In this document: piece after piece, positions 33,556-42,329 of the stretch
Layout: each line of letters starts with the position of its first letter
Numbering within the stretch: the first letter of the stretch is position 1
Origin: Bradyrhizobium sp. LTSP849
GTDB taxonomy: Bacteria > Pseudomonadota > Alphaproteobacteria > Rhizobiales > Xanthobacteraceae
Direction: 5' to 3'
NCBI RefSeq assembly: GCF_000938255.1
Contig: NZ_JYMR01000023.1
Location: 372,001 to 436,000 of the forward strand
Length of the DNA stretch: 64,000 bases
Notes under the pieces: model-generated
Seen by the model: only the letters and a program-made list of their open reading frames with translations
Database searches by the model: none
Told to the model about the DNA's origin: nothing
Position numbers and translations under genes: made by a program

Positions 33556-33895
33556 TGCCGGTGTTCGTTCAGACGAGCCGGGATGGATTCCAGTCTGCGA
33601 CCTCAGCCGGCTGAAGGCAGAGACGATCGTTCGTGTCGCCGGGCTCGACATGCTCTTGATCTGGAACGAGGGCGATGTCGTCGCGTGCGAACGCGCCTGT
33701 CCTCACGAACAGGCCGATCTCGGGCTTGGACACGTTGCGGCAGGACGATTGTTCTGCCCACGCCATGCGGCATCGTTCGATTTGCGCGACGGGGCGATCA
33801 CGGCGGGCTGGCCGAGCCCACCGCTCCGGCTCTATCCGGTGCGGGTCACGGGAGAGCAGGTCTTGATTGATGCGGGGGGACAGTCGGCGCGATGA
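33548..33895 (+). CDS. Small Rieske [2Fe-2S] protein
   Basis: A protein of about 115 residues with a complete Rieske motif, ACPHEQ then LFCPRHAASFDL (CxH...CxxH), in the ferredoxin-like Rieske fold used by NirD and dioxygenase ferredoxins. It could feed electrons to an oxygenase or act as a redox partner of the molybdenum hydroxylase upstream. The start is probably GTG at 33548, preceded by GGAAGG; an ATG at 33527 is possible. Both overlap the livF end, so it is translationally coupled. No matching oxygenase component is seen in the window. Confidence 0.8.
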   Translation: MDDAGVRSDEPGWIPVCDLSRLKAETIVRVAGLDMLLIWNEGDVVACERACPHEQADLGLGHVAAGRLFCPRHAASFDLRDGAITAGWPSPPLRLYPVRVTGEQVLIDAGGQSAR

Positions 33896-34025
33896 TGGCA
33901 TCATGCCCCTGTTTTGCCCGACGAGTCAAAGCTATCCGTGGTGCAGATTTGCCTTCAGAAACGACGTGGATTTGCCTTTGGAAACAAGGGCATTCCTACT
34001 GTGCATGGGGTTGTTTTCGCGTTTT

Positions 34026-34886
34026 CTAATCCAGTAGTCGGCGGGCAGCGTCCACCAGAATACCATCAGGACGACGGAGCGCCTCGAGAATGGTGAAATG
34101 GTCCGCGCCTTCGATCGGGATGAGCTTGCCGGGCGCATGCGTGGCCGCGCGCTTCTCATGGAAGTTGATTGAATCCAGCACGAGTGCCGGAAGCTCACTG
34201 CTGCCATAGGCGATATCGAGCCGCTTCTGCGTCACCGGCAGGCGCAGCGGCGAAAGCTTCGCAATCTCCTCGTCCGTCAGCTTCAGCGCGTTGTTCAGTC
34301 CGGTATCGCGGATCGGCGCGAGATCGTAGACGCCGGACATCGCCAATCCGGCATGGACGCGCGGATGGTCCAGCGCCATTGCCACGAGGTGGGCGCCCGC
34401 GGACCAGCCCGACAGCACGACCGGTCCGGAGATTCCGTAGGATGCGCCGTGCGCGGCGAGCCAGTCGAGCGTACGCGGGATTTCGGCAACGATGTCGGTC
34501 AGGGAAAACTCGGGCGCGAGCGAATAGCCGGGAATGGCGACCGACCAGCCATGCGCGGCGACGCCTTCGACGAGCATGGCGAACAGCTCGCGCGAATTGC
34601 GCTGCCAATAACCGCCATGCAGGAAGACCAGGCAGGGCGCATCGGGCTTCGCGGCCGGATAGAGGTCGATCTTGTTGTTCGCCCGCTCGCCGTAAGGCAG
34701 ATCGAGATGGGATTTCAGCGTGCCCCGCAGCCGCCCTGAAGCTTCGTTCCGTTCGGCGATCAGGGCCGCGCTGTTCTTGACCGCCGTGTTGTTGTCATAG
34801 GCGGCGTCGCGTTCGGCCTGGGAAAGCGCGGACCAGTTTGTACGGGGATCGAGGGGCCGTTGTGTCGGGCGGGGGTCGTCAACCAT
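34026..34886 (-). CDS. Alpha/beta hydrolase, kynurenine-formamidase/esterase-like
   Basis: A 286-residue alpha/beta hydrolase. The oxyanion-hole motif HGGYW (about residue 90) and the nucleophile GWSAG (about 162) are intact, and a C-terminal His is in GADHFTI. HGGxW is shared by arylformamidases of the kynurenine pathway and by carbamoyl/aryl esterases. The N-terminus (RTNWSALSQAERDAAYDNNT) also resembles the arylformamidase-like group. It is convergent with the Rieske gene and stands alone, 138 bases beyond the end of the peptidase operon on the same strand. The substrate may be an N-formyl or ester compound. Confidence 0.82.
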   Translation of the reverse strand: MVDDPRPTQRPLDPRTNWSALSQAERDAAYDNNTAVKNSAALIAERNEASGRLRGTLKSHLDLPYGERANNKIDLYPAAKPDAPCLVFLHGGYWQRNSRELFAMLVEGVAAHGWSVAIPGYSLAPEFSLTDIVAEIPRTLDWLAAHGASYGISGPVVLSGWSAGAHLVAMALDHPRVHAGLAMSGVYDLAPIRDTGLNNALKLTDEEIAKLSPLRLPVTQKRLDIAYGSSELPALVLDSINFHEKRAATHAPGKLIPIEGADHFTILEALRRPDGILVDAARRLLD

Positions 34887-35024
34887 GGAGTCTCCGTGCC
34901 GTCACGCGGCGGCTTGATCCGTCGGCTCGATTGAGGCGTTGGACCATTCGCGCCAAATATGGACCGAGATGGAGATCAAGAAAAGTGCCACGCCTGAATG
35001 GCCCGTATCCCGGTCGTGCGTTGC

Positions 35025-36146
35025 TCAGACCTGAAACACTTGCCGCGGGGAGCGTGTCAGGCACTCATGCCCCGTTGCGGTCACCAGCACCGTCTCGCTG
35101 ATCGCGATGCCGTCGGCGGAGACGTACATGTGGAACACCATGCCTTCTTCCAGCGTCCAATGGGCCGTGGGCAGGAAGATGTGCGAGAAGTCGCTGGTGC
35201 GCGGGGTATGGAGCGGATAGCAGCCGAGCGAATAGCCGGTGATGTTGGGGTAGTCGGGCCGCAGGCCGTCGGCGAGCATAGCCTTTCGCGCCAGAGCATC
35301 GACGTCGGCGGCGTTGGCACCAGGCCTGATCGCCTCGAATTGCCGGTCCTGGATCTCGATCAGCCGCCGGGCGAGATGCGAACGGTGAGGCTTGATTTCG
35401 CCGATCACCGCCGAGCGCATCAGCCGGGCGCTATAGCCGTCGATATAGGGCAACAGCTCCATATGCAGGATATCGCCCTCGGCCAGCGGCTGCTTGGTCA
35501 GCCCGCCATGCAGGAACGCGTTGCCGACGCCTGCCGTAATGACGCCCGCGCGTGCGGCATCTGCGCCCTCTTGCATGAACACTTGATAGACCGCCGCCGC
35601 CGCGTCGCGGGCCGACTTGCCGGCGCCGGCAGCCTTGAGGGCGGCTGCGATACCGAGATCACCGATCTCGCTGGCGCGCCTGAGTACGGCGATCTCTCTT
35701 GCGCTTTTCCTGGTGCGCAGCGTCGCCATGACGCCGGAGAAGTCCACGAAGCTTGCGCTCGGCAATCGGGCTGCGAGCTGCTTGAAGCGGCGGAGCGGCA
35801 TGCAATAGGAGTCTTCATCGAGGCCGACCCGTCCTCGAGCGCAGCCTAGCCGGGCGATCGTGTCGGCGAGCACCTGGATCGGGTCTTCCCAGTCGGCGAA
35901 GGCGACGGAGCGTGAAAGCCAAGAGCTCTCGGCGAACGGGCCAAGGTCGACAGCACGCAGGATCATGATCGGTTCGCCGTCGCGCGGCAGGAGGCATGCC
36001 CGGTACATGTTCTCCGATATCGAGAAGCCGGTGAGGTAGACGAGGAATTCGCTCTGGTCGACGATCAGAACATCGAGTCCGCGCGCAGCCATCTGTTGGC
36101 GCACCTGCGCAACGCGCGCTTCATATTCGTCGATCGGAAACAACAT
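35025..36146 (-). CDS. M24 (creatinase-like) hydrolase, paralogue of the protein at 18601
   Basis: A 373-residue pita-bread protein with the same N-terminal pattern as the 18601 gene (FPIDEYEARVAQVRQQMAAR and DVLIVDQSEFLVYLTGF). The metal ligands of true M24 peptidases are absent: MELLPYIDGYSARLMRS replaces the Asp-Asp region, and GYSLGCYP replaces the metal-His motif. It is thus creatinase-like, not a confident Xaa-Pro peptidase. It is the last gene of a minus-strand operon with a dipeptide-type importer and two M20 enzymes, with 21 bases to the previous gene. Confidence 0.8.
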   Translation of the reverse strand: MLFPIDEYEARVAQVRQQMAARGLDVLIVDQSEFLVYLTGFSISENMYRACLLPRDGEPIMILRAVDLGPFAESSWLSRSVAFADWEDPIQVLADTIARLGCARGRVGLDEDSYCMPLRRFKQLAARLPSASFVDFSGVMATLRTRKSAREIAVLRRASEIGDLGIAAALKAAGAGKSARDAAAAVYQVFMQEGADAARAGVITAGVGNAFLHGGLTKQPLAEGDILHMELLPYIDGYSARLMRSAVIGEIKPHRSHLARRLIEIQDRQFEAIRPGANAADVDALARKAMLADGLRPDYPNITGYSLGCYPLHTPRTSDFSHIFLPTAHWTLEEGMVFHMYVSADGIAISETVLVTATGHECLTRSPRQVFQV

Positions 36147-36167
36147 CGGAATTCACCCTCGGCATTC

Positions 36168-37388
36168 TCAGGCACAGATATCCAGAATGGCCAGCATGTA
36201 GATGCGGATCATGTCGATGAAGTCGACGATATCGACTCGCTCGTCGGGCATCGTGTTGTAGCGGCCGCCGGGGCCGCAGACGATGCCTTCCATTCCGCCG
36301 AAATAGTGCAGATGACCAGCATCGGTCCCGTAGAAGCAACTCGGGGCAACGGCGCCCGTCGGCTGCTCTTCTCCGCGCACTGCGCGATAGGCGCGGTTAA
36401 CGGCCTCGACGATCGGGCTCGTGCGTGTCACTTCGAACGGCGGCATGGTCGGAACGCCGGAGCGGTCTTCCGACATGATCTCGGCCTTGAGGCCGGGAAA
36501 CCGTGCTTCGAGCGCATCGAGCTCGCGACGCATGTCGGCCATCGCGCCGGCCTCGGTCTGGCCCGGCGCATAGCGGCCCGAGCCCTTGATCCGCACGAAA
36601 TCGGCGACCTGGGGCGTGCGCCATTCGTGCAGCTCGCGGCCGAGCGCGCCGTGGACGACGCCGACATGGACGCGATTGATCCGCTCGTGTTCCGGCGAGA
36701 GGGCGCCCGAGAATTTCATCGCATTGAGGCGCGGAATGAGGTCGCACGCTGCTGTGATCGCGTCGACCGCTTCTTCGCGCTTGGACAGATGACGGGTATT
36801 GCCGGTCAGCTCGATGATGAACATGAACGCCGCGGCGTGCATCGTCATGGCCTTCAGATCGGTCGGCTCGGAGTTGATGAAATAGTCGGCGCGAAGTCCC
36901 TGCTCGACCAGCGAGTAGGTGCCGACGCCGCCTTGCAGCTCGCCAACCACAAAGGTGAGGATGACGTCGCCGCTGAGTTTGACGCCGGCGTCGATCAGCG
37001 TCTTGACCGCGCAGAAATAGGCGGCATCGCCGGCCTTCATATTGGAAACGCCGATGCCGTAGATGAAGGCGTCGTCGACCTTTCCGACCCAGGGATCGAC
37101 GGTCCAGCCCTCGGTCACCGGGTTGGTATCGAGATGACCGTTGAACATCAGGCTCTTGCCGCCGCCGCTGCCCTTCCAGCGGCCGACGGCGTTGACCCGG
37201 CCCTCATTGCCGAAGGGCGAGAGCTCGGTCTCGAGGCCGAGCTCGCGCATGCGGCCAGCCATGAAGGCTGCGAGCTGTTTCTCGCCGTCCGATTTGGAGT
37301 AACTCTTGTGCTGCACCATGCGTGACAGGAGATCGAGGGCGGCGGGCACGTCGATGCGTGCGAGAAGCGCTTTGGCGTTGTGATCCAT
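36168..37388 (-). CDS. M20-family amidohydrolase with an altered bridging ligand
   Basis: A 406-residue M20 protein. The first metal motif GHLDTNPV is intact. The usual D-M-K motif with the bridging Asp reads GVSNMKAG, so Asp is Asn. The Glu-Glu motif reads VVGELQGGVG, with a single Glu. This may be a subfamily trait rather than inactivation, since the rest of the fold is complete and the length normal. It lies between the ATPase gene and the M24 gene in the operon and is probably a deacylase or dipeptidase for the imported compound. Confidence 0.8.
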   Translation of the reverse strand: MDHNAKALLARIDVPAALDLLSRMVQHKSYSKSDGEKQLAAFMAGRMRELGLETELSPFGNEGRVNAVGRWKGSGGGKSLMFNGHLDTNPVTEGWTVDPWVGKVDDAFIYGIGVSNMKAGDAAYFCAVKTLIDAGVKLSGDVILTFVVGELQGGVGTYSLVEQGLRADYFINSEPTDLKAMTMHAAAFMFIIELTGNTRHLSKREEAVDAITAACDLIPRLNAMKFSGALSPEHERINRVHVGVVHGALGRELHEWRTPQVADFVRIKGSGRYAPGQTEAGAMADMRRELDALEARFPGLKAEIMSEDRSGVPTMPPFEVTRTSPIVEAVNRAYRAVRGEEQPTGAVAPSCFYGTDAGHLHYFGGMEGIVCGPGGRYNTMPDERVDIVDFIDMIRIYMLAILDICA

Positions 37389-37406
37389 GGAAGGAAATCC
37401 TTGTCG

Positions 37407-38981
37407 TCAGCCGACCGGCACGGGAGAAGCAGCCATCAGTTCGCGCGTGTAGGGATGAACGTGGTCTGCATCGAAATCTTCGAAGGGTAACAGGTCGACC
37501 ACTTCACCCCGGCGCATCACCGCGATGCGGTGAGCGATCTGACGGATGAGATTGAGATCGTGGGTGATGAAGAGAAAGGCGGCTCCGGTCGCCTCCCGCA
37601 GCGACAGAAGCAATTCGATGATCTGGGCCTGCACGGAGACATCCAGCGGCGCGGTGATCTCGTCGCAGATCACGAGTTTCGGCCGCGCAGCGAAGGCACG
37701 CGCGATGGCAATGCGCTGCTTCTCGCCGCCCGAAAGCTGATGTGGCCAGCGATTGGCGTAGGATGCAGGCAGGCGCACCTGGTCGAGCAGGCGGGGAATA
37801 TCCGCAAGATCGCCGCCGTAGAGCTTGAGAGGACGCGACAGGATCTCGTCGATCCTGTGACGCGGATTGAGCGACGAATCCGGATGCTGGAAAATGATCT
37901 GCACGTCGCGGCGGTAAGCGGCGTTCATGTCGCGCAAGCCGTGGATCTCGTGCGCCTCGAAGGAGATCTTGCCTGAGAAGCGTGCAAGCCCGGTCAGGGC
38001 GCGCGCCATCGAAGACTTGCCGGAGCCGGATTCGCCGACGAGACCGAGAATCTCGCCGCCGCGAACCTCGAACCCGATCTTTTTTGTGGCCGGCGGCGGC
38101 GCGTCGCGGAACAGCCCGCCGCTGCCATATTGGACTTCGATGTCGGAGGCGGCGAGAAGGACCTGGTCACGCGGCATATCATGGACAAGGCGGCGTTCCG
38201 GCCTGGGCACGGCGTCCACGAGTACGCGCGTGTTGGCATGGCGCGGCGCGCGGAAGATGTCGGCCGCCGGCGCCTGCTCGACCAGGCGGCCGCGCTCCAG
38301 AACCGCGACACGGTCGGCGACGCGCGTCACAAGTGCAAGATCGTGGGAAATATAGAGCGCGGCAACGCCCGTCTCCCGGCGTAGTCGCGCGAACAGTTCG
38401 AGGATGCGCGCGCCGGTGATGACGTCGAGTGCGGTGGTCGGCTCGTCGAAGAGGATGACGTCGGGCTGGCAACCAAAGGCAGTGGCAATGACGACGCGTT
38501 GCTTTTCCCCGCCGGAGATTTCATGCGGATAGCGTCGCATGATCGCAGCCGGATTGTTGAGATCGACGTGACCGAGCAGCTCGATGGCGAGCGAACTGGC
38601 ATCGCGCCGCTTCAGGCCGCGATGCCGTATCAACGCTTCCGTGATTTGCGTTCCGATGGTGAGGGTGGGATTGAGCGATGTCGAAGGATCCTGAAACACC
38701 ATCCCGAGACGGCGTCCTCGGATCTCGGTCAGCGCGCGCGGGCTCAGGCGCTGAAGATCGATATCGCCGAGCTGCAGCGAGCCTGCGACTTCGCTAGCGT
38801 TGTCGGGTAGATGGCGCATCAGTGCCCAGGCAAGCGAGCTCTTGCCCGACCCGGATTCTCCGACGAGGCCCAGCACCTCGCCCGGCGCGATCTGGAGTGA
38901 GATGTCGTGCAGTACGCGCACCGGTCCAGCGGCAGTCACATAATCGAGCGTGTAGTTCTTGATGGCGAGCGCTGGGATCAC
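37407..38981 (-). CDS. Dipeptide-type ABC transporter, fused double ATPase (DppD-DppF)
   Basis: A 524-residue protein with two complete ATPase halves. The first has Walker A GESGSGKSSLAWAL and signature SGGEKQRVVIATA. The second has GESGSGKSSMARAL and LSGGEKQRIAIARA. Walker B is ILFDEPTTALD in the first and VICDEITAPLD in the second, where the expected Pro-Thr is replaced by Ile-Thr. Fused DppDF ATPases are common in this transporter class. GTG at 38981 is the start: it overlaps the permease stop as GTGA and has AAGGA upstream. Confidence 0.9.
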   Translation of the reverse strand: MIPALAIKNYTLDYVTAAGPVRVLHDISLQIAPGEVLGLVGESGSGKSSLAWALMRHLPDNASEVAGSLQLGDIDLQRLSPRALTEIRGRRLGMVFQDPSTSLNPTLTIGTQITEALIRHRGLKRRDASSLAIELLGHVDLNNPAAIMRRYPHEISGGEKQRVVIATAFGCQPDVILFDEPTTALDVITGARILELFARLRRETGVAALYISHDLALVTRVADRVAVLERGRLVEQAPAADIFRAPRHANTRVLVDAVPRPERRLVHDMPRDQVLLAASDIEVQYGSGGLFRDAPPPATKKIGFEVRGGEILGLVGESGSGKSSMARALTGLARFSGKISFEAHEIHGLRDMNAAYRRDVQIIFQHPDSSLNPRHRIDEILSRPLKLYGGDLADIPRLLDQVRLPASYANRWPHQLSGGEKQRIAIARAFAARPKLVICDEITAPLDVSVQAQIIELLLSLREATGAAFLFITHDLNLIRQIAHRIAVMRRGEVVDLLPFEDFDADHVHPYTRELMAASPVPVG

Positions 38982-39808
38982 CGCTCGTCCTTCGGATTGA
39001 GGGCGTCGCGAAGACCGTCGCCGACCAGGTTGAAGGCAATGGCAGTGAGCGCGATCGCGGCGGAGGGCGCGATCAATCCCCAGGGCGCCTGATGCATGTA
39101 CTGGCGCGCGTCCGCCACCATGAGCCCCCATTCGGATGCGGGCGGTTGGGCGCCGACGCCGAGAAAGCTCAGCGTTGCGAACAGCATGACGGCGAAGGAC
39201 ACGCGGATGGTGGATTCGATCACGATCGGCGCCATGACGTTCGGCAACATCTCGCGAAAGATGATCCAGTGCGCTCCCTCGCCACGCGCGATGGCGGCCT
39301 TGACATAGTCCTGATTGCGTACGTTGAGCGCGGCCGAGCGGGTCACCCGCGCCATGCCCGGCGCAAAGGCCACAGCGATGGCAATGACGGCATTGCCCGC
39401 GCCGTTGCCGAGCGTTGAGACCAGCAACAGGGCCATCAGAAGGCCTGGGATTGCCATCACGGCATCGTTGGTGCGCATGATGGCCTCGTCGGTTCGTCCG
39501 CCGAGATAGGCAGAGCCAACGCCGATGATCGCTCCGGCTGCGCTGCCGACGAAGGTGGCGATGAAAGCGAGCGGCACGGTCGAACGCGCGCCGACCATCA
39601 GACGGCTCAGGATGTCGCGGCCGAATTGATCAGCGCCAAGCCAGTTCTGCCAGCCGGGTGCGCGAAACCGGCCGAGAAAATCGATCTTCTCCGGCGCATA
39701 GGGCGCCAATGCGGACCCGAACAGGCAGGCGGCCGCGATCAACGCCAGGAGGAGGACGCCGATAAAACCCTGTGGTCTTCGCATCAGGCGGATGAACAGC
39801 TCAGTCAT
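38978..39808 (-). CDS. Dipeptide-type ABC transporter permease (DppC)
   Basis: A 276-residue permease. It has the DppC N-terminus (LAPYAPEKIDFLGRFRAPGW and NWLGADQFGRDILSRLMVGA) and the EAA loop NVRNQDYVKAAIARGEGAH. The ATG at 39808 is used because longer starts would lie deep in the previous gene; it overlaps that gene's stop by 8 bases. Confidence 0.9.
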   Translation of the reverse strand: MTELFIRLMRRPQGFIGVLLLALIAAACLFGSALAPYAPEKIDFLGRFRAPGWQNWLGADQFGRDILSRLMVGARSTVPLAFIATFVGSAAGAIIGVGSAYLGGRTDEAIMRTNDAVMAIPGLLMALLLVSTLGNGAGNAVIAIAVAFAPGMARVTRSAALNVRNQDYVKAAIARGEGAHWIIFREMLPNVMAPIVIESTIRVSFAVMLFATLSFLGVGAQPPASEWGLMVADARQYMHQAPWGLIAPSAAIALTAIAFNLVGDGLRDALNPKDER

Positions 39809-40748
39809 AGCGGATCCGCCGGTCGAGAAACGCATAGGCCATGTCGGCGAACGTATTGGTGACGGCATAGGTCGCAGCCATGATCAACGCGCCCGCTTGG
39901 ATCGATGGCAGGTCGCGCGTGGTGATGGCGACCATCAGCGCCCGCCCGATGCCGGGAATGGCGAATATCTCCTCGATCACGATGATGCCGCCGAGCAGGT
40001 AGCCGACGTCGAGCGCGATGATGGTGACGACCGGCAACAGCGCATTGCGCAGGGCGTGGCGAAACAGCACGGTGCGTTCCGGCAAGCCCCTCAAGCGCGC
40101 GGCGCGGATATAGTCCGATTTCAGCACGTCGAGCGTCTCGGAGCGCATCATGCGCATGACGTGCGCGACGAGGATCACCGAGACGGTGAGCACAGGCAGC
40201 GCCAGATGACGGATGCTGTCGCCGAAATCCTCCAGTGGGGAGACGTAGCCGGTCGCCGGCAGCCAATGCAACGTATCGGCCAGCAGAAGGGCAAGCAGCG
40301 TCGCGGTGACGAACTCCGGCAGCGAGACCCCGAGATAGGCAATGAGGCTGACGCCCGTGTCGGTGAGCTTGCCTTGCCGCAGCGCCGCTAACACGCCCAG
40401 CGGCACGGCAACGGCCAGCGTGACCAGGATGGCCGACACGGCAAGCAGCAGCGAACGCGACAGCGCCGTCAGCATTTCCGGGCCGACCGGCAGGCTCGTG
40501 CGCATCGAGATGCCGAAATCGCCGGTGAAGACGTGGCGGGCCCAGTGCGCATATTGCAGCCAGGCCGGATCGCCGAGCCCGAGCTTTGCCCTGAGCGCGG
40601 CCAGCATTTCGGGCGTCGCATTTTCCCCGAGCAGCGATTGGGCAGCGTCGGCCGGCAGAATCTGCGTGATGGTGAACACCAGCATCGAGACCACGATGAC
40701 GGTGTAGACCATCAGCATCAAACGACGCGCAAACCAGGCCGGCGTCAC
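39801..40748 (-). CDS. Dipeptide-type ABC transporter permease (DppB)
   Basis: A 315-residue permease with six membrane segments. The DppB features are VFTITQILPADAAQSLLG near the N-terminus, LGLGDPAWLQYAHW, and LKSDYIRAARLRGLPE as the ATPase-contact loop. The start is GTG with GGAG upstream, 15 bases after the binding-protein gene. Confidence 0.92.
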   Translation of the reverse strand: MTPAWFARRLMLMVYTVIVVSMLVFTITQILPADAAQSLLGENATPEMLAALRAKLGLGDPAWLQYAHWARHVFTGDFGISMRTSLPVGPEMLTALSRSLLLAVSAILVTLAVAVPLGVLAALRQGKLTDTGVSLIAYLGVSLPEFVTATLLALLLADTLHWLPATGYVSPLEDFGDSIRHLALPVLTVSVILVAHVMRMMRSETLDVLKSDYIRAARLRGLPERTVLFRHALRNALLPVVTIIALDVGYLLGGIIVIEEIFAIPGIGRALMVAITTRDLPSIQAGALIMAATYAVTNTFADMAYAFLDRRIRYD

Positions 40749-40763
40749 CGAGCGTCTCCGGCG

Positions 40764-42311
40764 TCAGGCGCGCTTCGGCGCGCCGGCGCCGAGCGAGACC
40801 ATGTCGAGGCGGAATACCGATCCGCGTGGGTGCAGCACGTAGCCGTCGACGTAGGAGCGCTGTGCCGCGAGCAGGTCGAAGAATGCCGAAATCACCGAGG
40901 GCACCTCGGCGTTCATCATGTCCTGTGCCTTGGCGTAGAGTGCCGTGCGCTTCGCATCATCGGCCTCGACACGGGCTGCATCGATGACTTTGTCGAAGTC
41001 CGCGTTGTTCCAATGGGTCTCGTTCCAGGCTGCGTTCGACGTGTAGAGCAGGTTGAAGATGGCGTCGGCGGTCGGCTGCATGTTGTAGAAGCCGACGTAG
41101 AAATTGCCTTTCTTCCAGACCTGGTCGAGATAGGTGGCATGCGGCATGGTCTGCACGTTGATGCGGAAGCCAGCTGCGGCCGCCATCTCGCGGACCGCGA
41201 CGCCGAGCTGCGTGCGGGTTGACGGCTTGTCGGATGCGACCAGCGTCAGATCGATGCCGTTGGGATAGCCCGCGTCGGCCAGGAGCTTCTTCGCCTTGGC
41301 GATGTCGGGCTTCTTCAGCGGAATGTTCTTGTAGAAGTGGTAGGCGGAGCTCAGCGGCGTGTCGTTGCCCGGCGTGCCATAGCCGCCCGCAACGAAGCCC
41401 ACGGTCGCCTCGCGATCAACCGCCAATGCCAGGGCCTGGCGAACGCGCACGTCGTTGAACGGTTTCTGGTCGCATCCGAGGTTGATATTCAGGAATTGGC
41501 CGGATGGGGTGCGTAGGGCCTTGACGCCATCGGCCTTGACGAGGCGCTCATATTCGCCCGGCGTGGTCGTGAGCAGCAAATCGATCTCACCGGAGATCAT
41601 GGCGGACGCTTCGGCGGTGCGGTCCGGATAGACGAGCAACTCGATGCGGTCGAGGTAGGGCCGCGCCGGATCATAATAAGCCGGGTTACGTTCGACGACG
41701 ATGCGGCGATCGGGCTCGTAGGACGCCAGCTTGAATGGGCCGGTACCGTTGGCGGTGGTCGAAAGGCTCGCGAGGTCGCTGGCGATGACCTTGGCCGGAA
41801 CGATACGCGCGTTGAGATAGGTGAGTGCCACCGGCAGGTCGGCATAGGCGCCTGTGAGCGTCAACTTGACGGTCAGCGGATCGACCGCGGCGACTTCCTT
41901 GATCGGGCCGACATTGGTGCGGCCGGGAGAAGCGGTCTTCGGATCGAGGATGGCGTTGATGGTAGCGACGACATCGTCGGCGGTCAGTGGTGAGCCGTCA
42001 TGAAACGTCACACCCGGGCGCAGCTTGAAAGTCCACTCGGTCAGCGTCGCATTGGGTTCCCAGGAAATCGCGAGGTCCGGCTCGACGGTCATGTCCGACT
42101 TCAGCCGGGTGAGGTTGGAGTAGAGCAGTTCGGTGACGAGATATTCCGGGTTCACGCGCGCCTGCATCGGATGGATGACCGATGCGGCCTGGTCGACCGA
42201 CATCCGGAGCACGCCACCGCGTTTCGGGGCTTCGGCGAAGGCGATCCTGGGCAGACCGGCGAGGCCGATCGCGGTTCCCGCAAGGAAAAGTCGGCGACTG
42301 ACGGACAGCAT
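40764..42311 (-). CDS. Dipeptide-type ABC transporter substrate-binding protein (DppA family), Tat-type signal
   Basis: A 515-residue periplasmic binding protein of the DppA/OppA class. The leader has a twin-arginine motif, SRRLFLAG, followed by a hydrophobic stretch, so export may be by Tat. The mature protein shows WTFKLRPGVTFHDGSPLTAD, characteristic of the family. It is the second gene of the operon, after an M20 enzyme. The ligand is probably a peptide, acyl amino acid or opine-like compound, inferred from the hydrolases. Confidence 0.9.
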   Translation of the reverse strand: MLSVSRRLFLAGTAIGLAGLPRIAFAEAPKRGGVLRMSVDQAASVIHPMQARVNPEYLVTELLYSNLTRLKSDMTVEPDLAISWEPNATLTEWTFKLRPGVTFHDGSPLTADDVVATINAILDPKTASPGRTNVGPIKEVAAVDPLTVKLTLTGAYADLPVALTYLNARIVPAKVIASDLASLSTTANGTGPFKLASYEPDRRIVVERNPAYYDPARPYLDRIELLVYPDRTAEASAMISGEIDLLLTTTPGEYERLVKADGVKALRTPSGQFLNINLGCDQKPFNDVRVRQALALAVDREATVGFVAGGYGTPGNDTPLSSAYHFYKNIPLKKPDIAKAKKLLADAGYPNGIDLTLVASDKPSTRTQLGVAVREMAAAAGFRINVQTMPHATYLDQVWKKGNFYVGFYNMQPTADAIFNLLYTSNAAWNETHWNNADFDKVIDAARVEADDAKRTALYAKAQDMMNAEVPSVISAFFDLLAAQRSYVDGYVLHPRGSVFRLDMVSLGAGAPKRA

Positions 42312-42329
42312 GGATTCGTGCTCCTTGAG

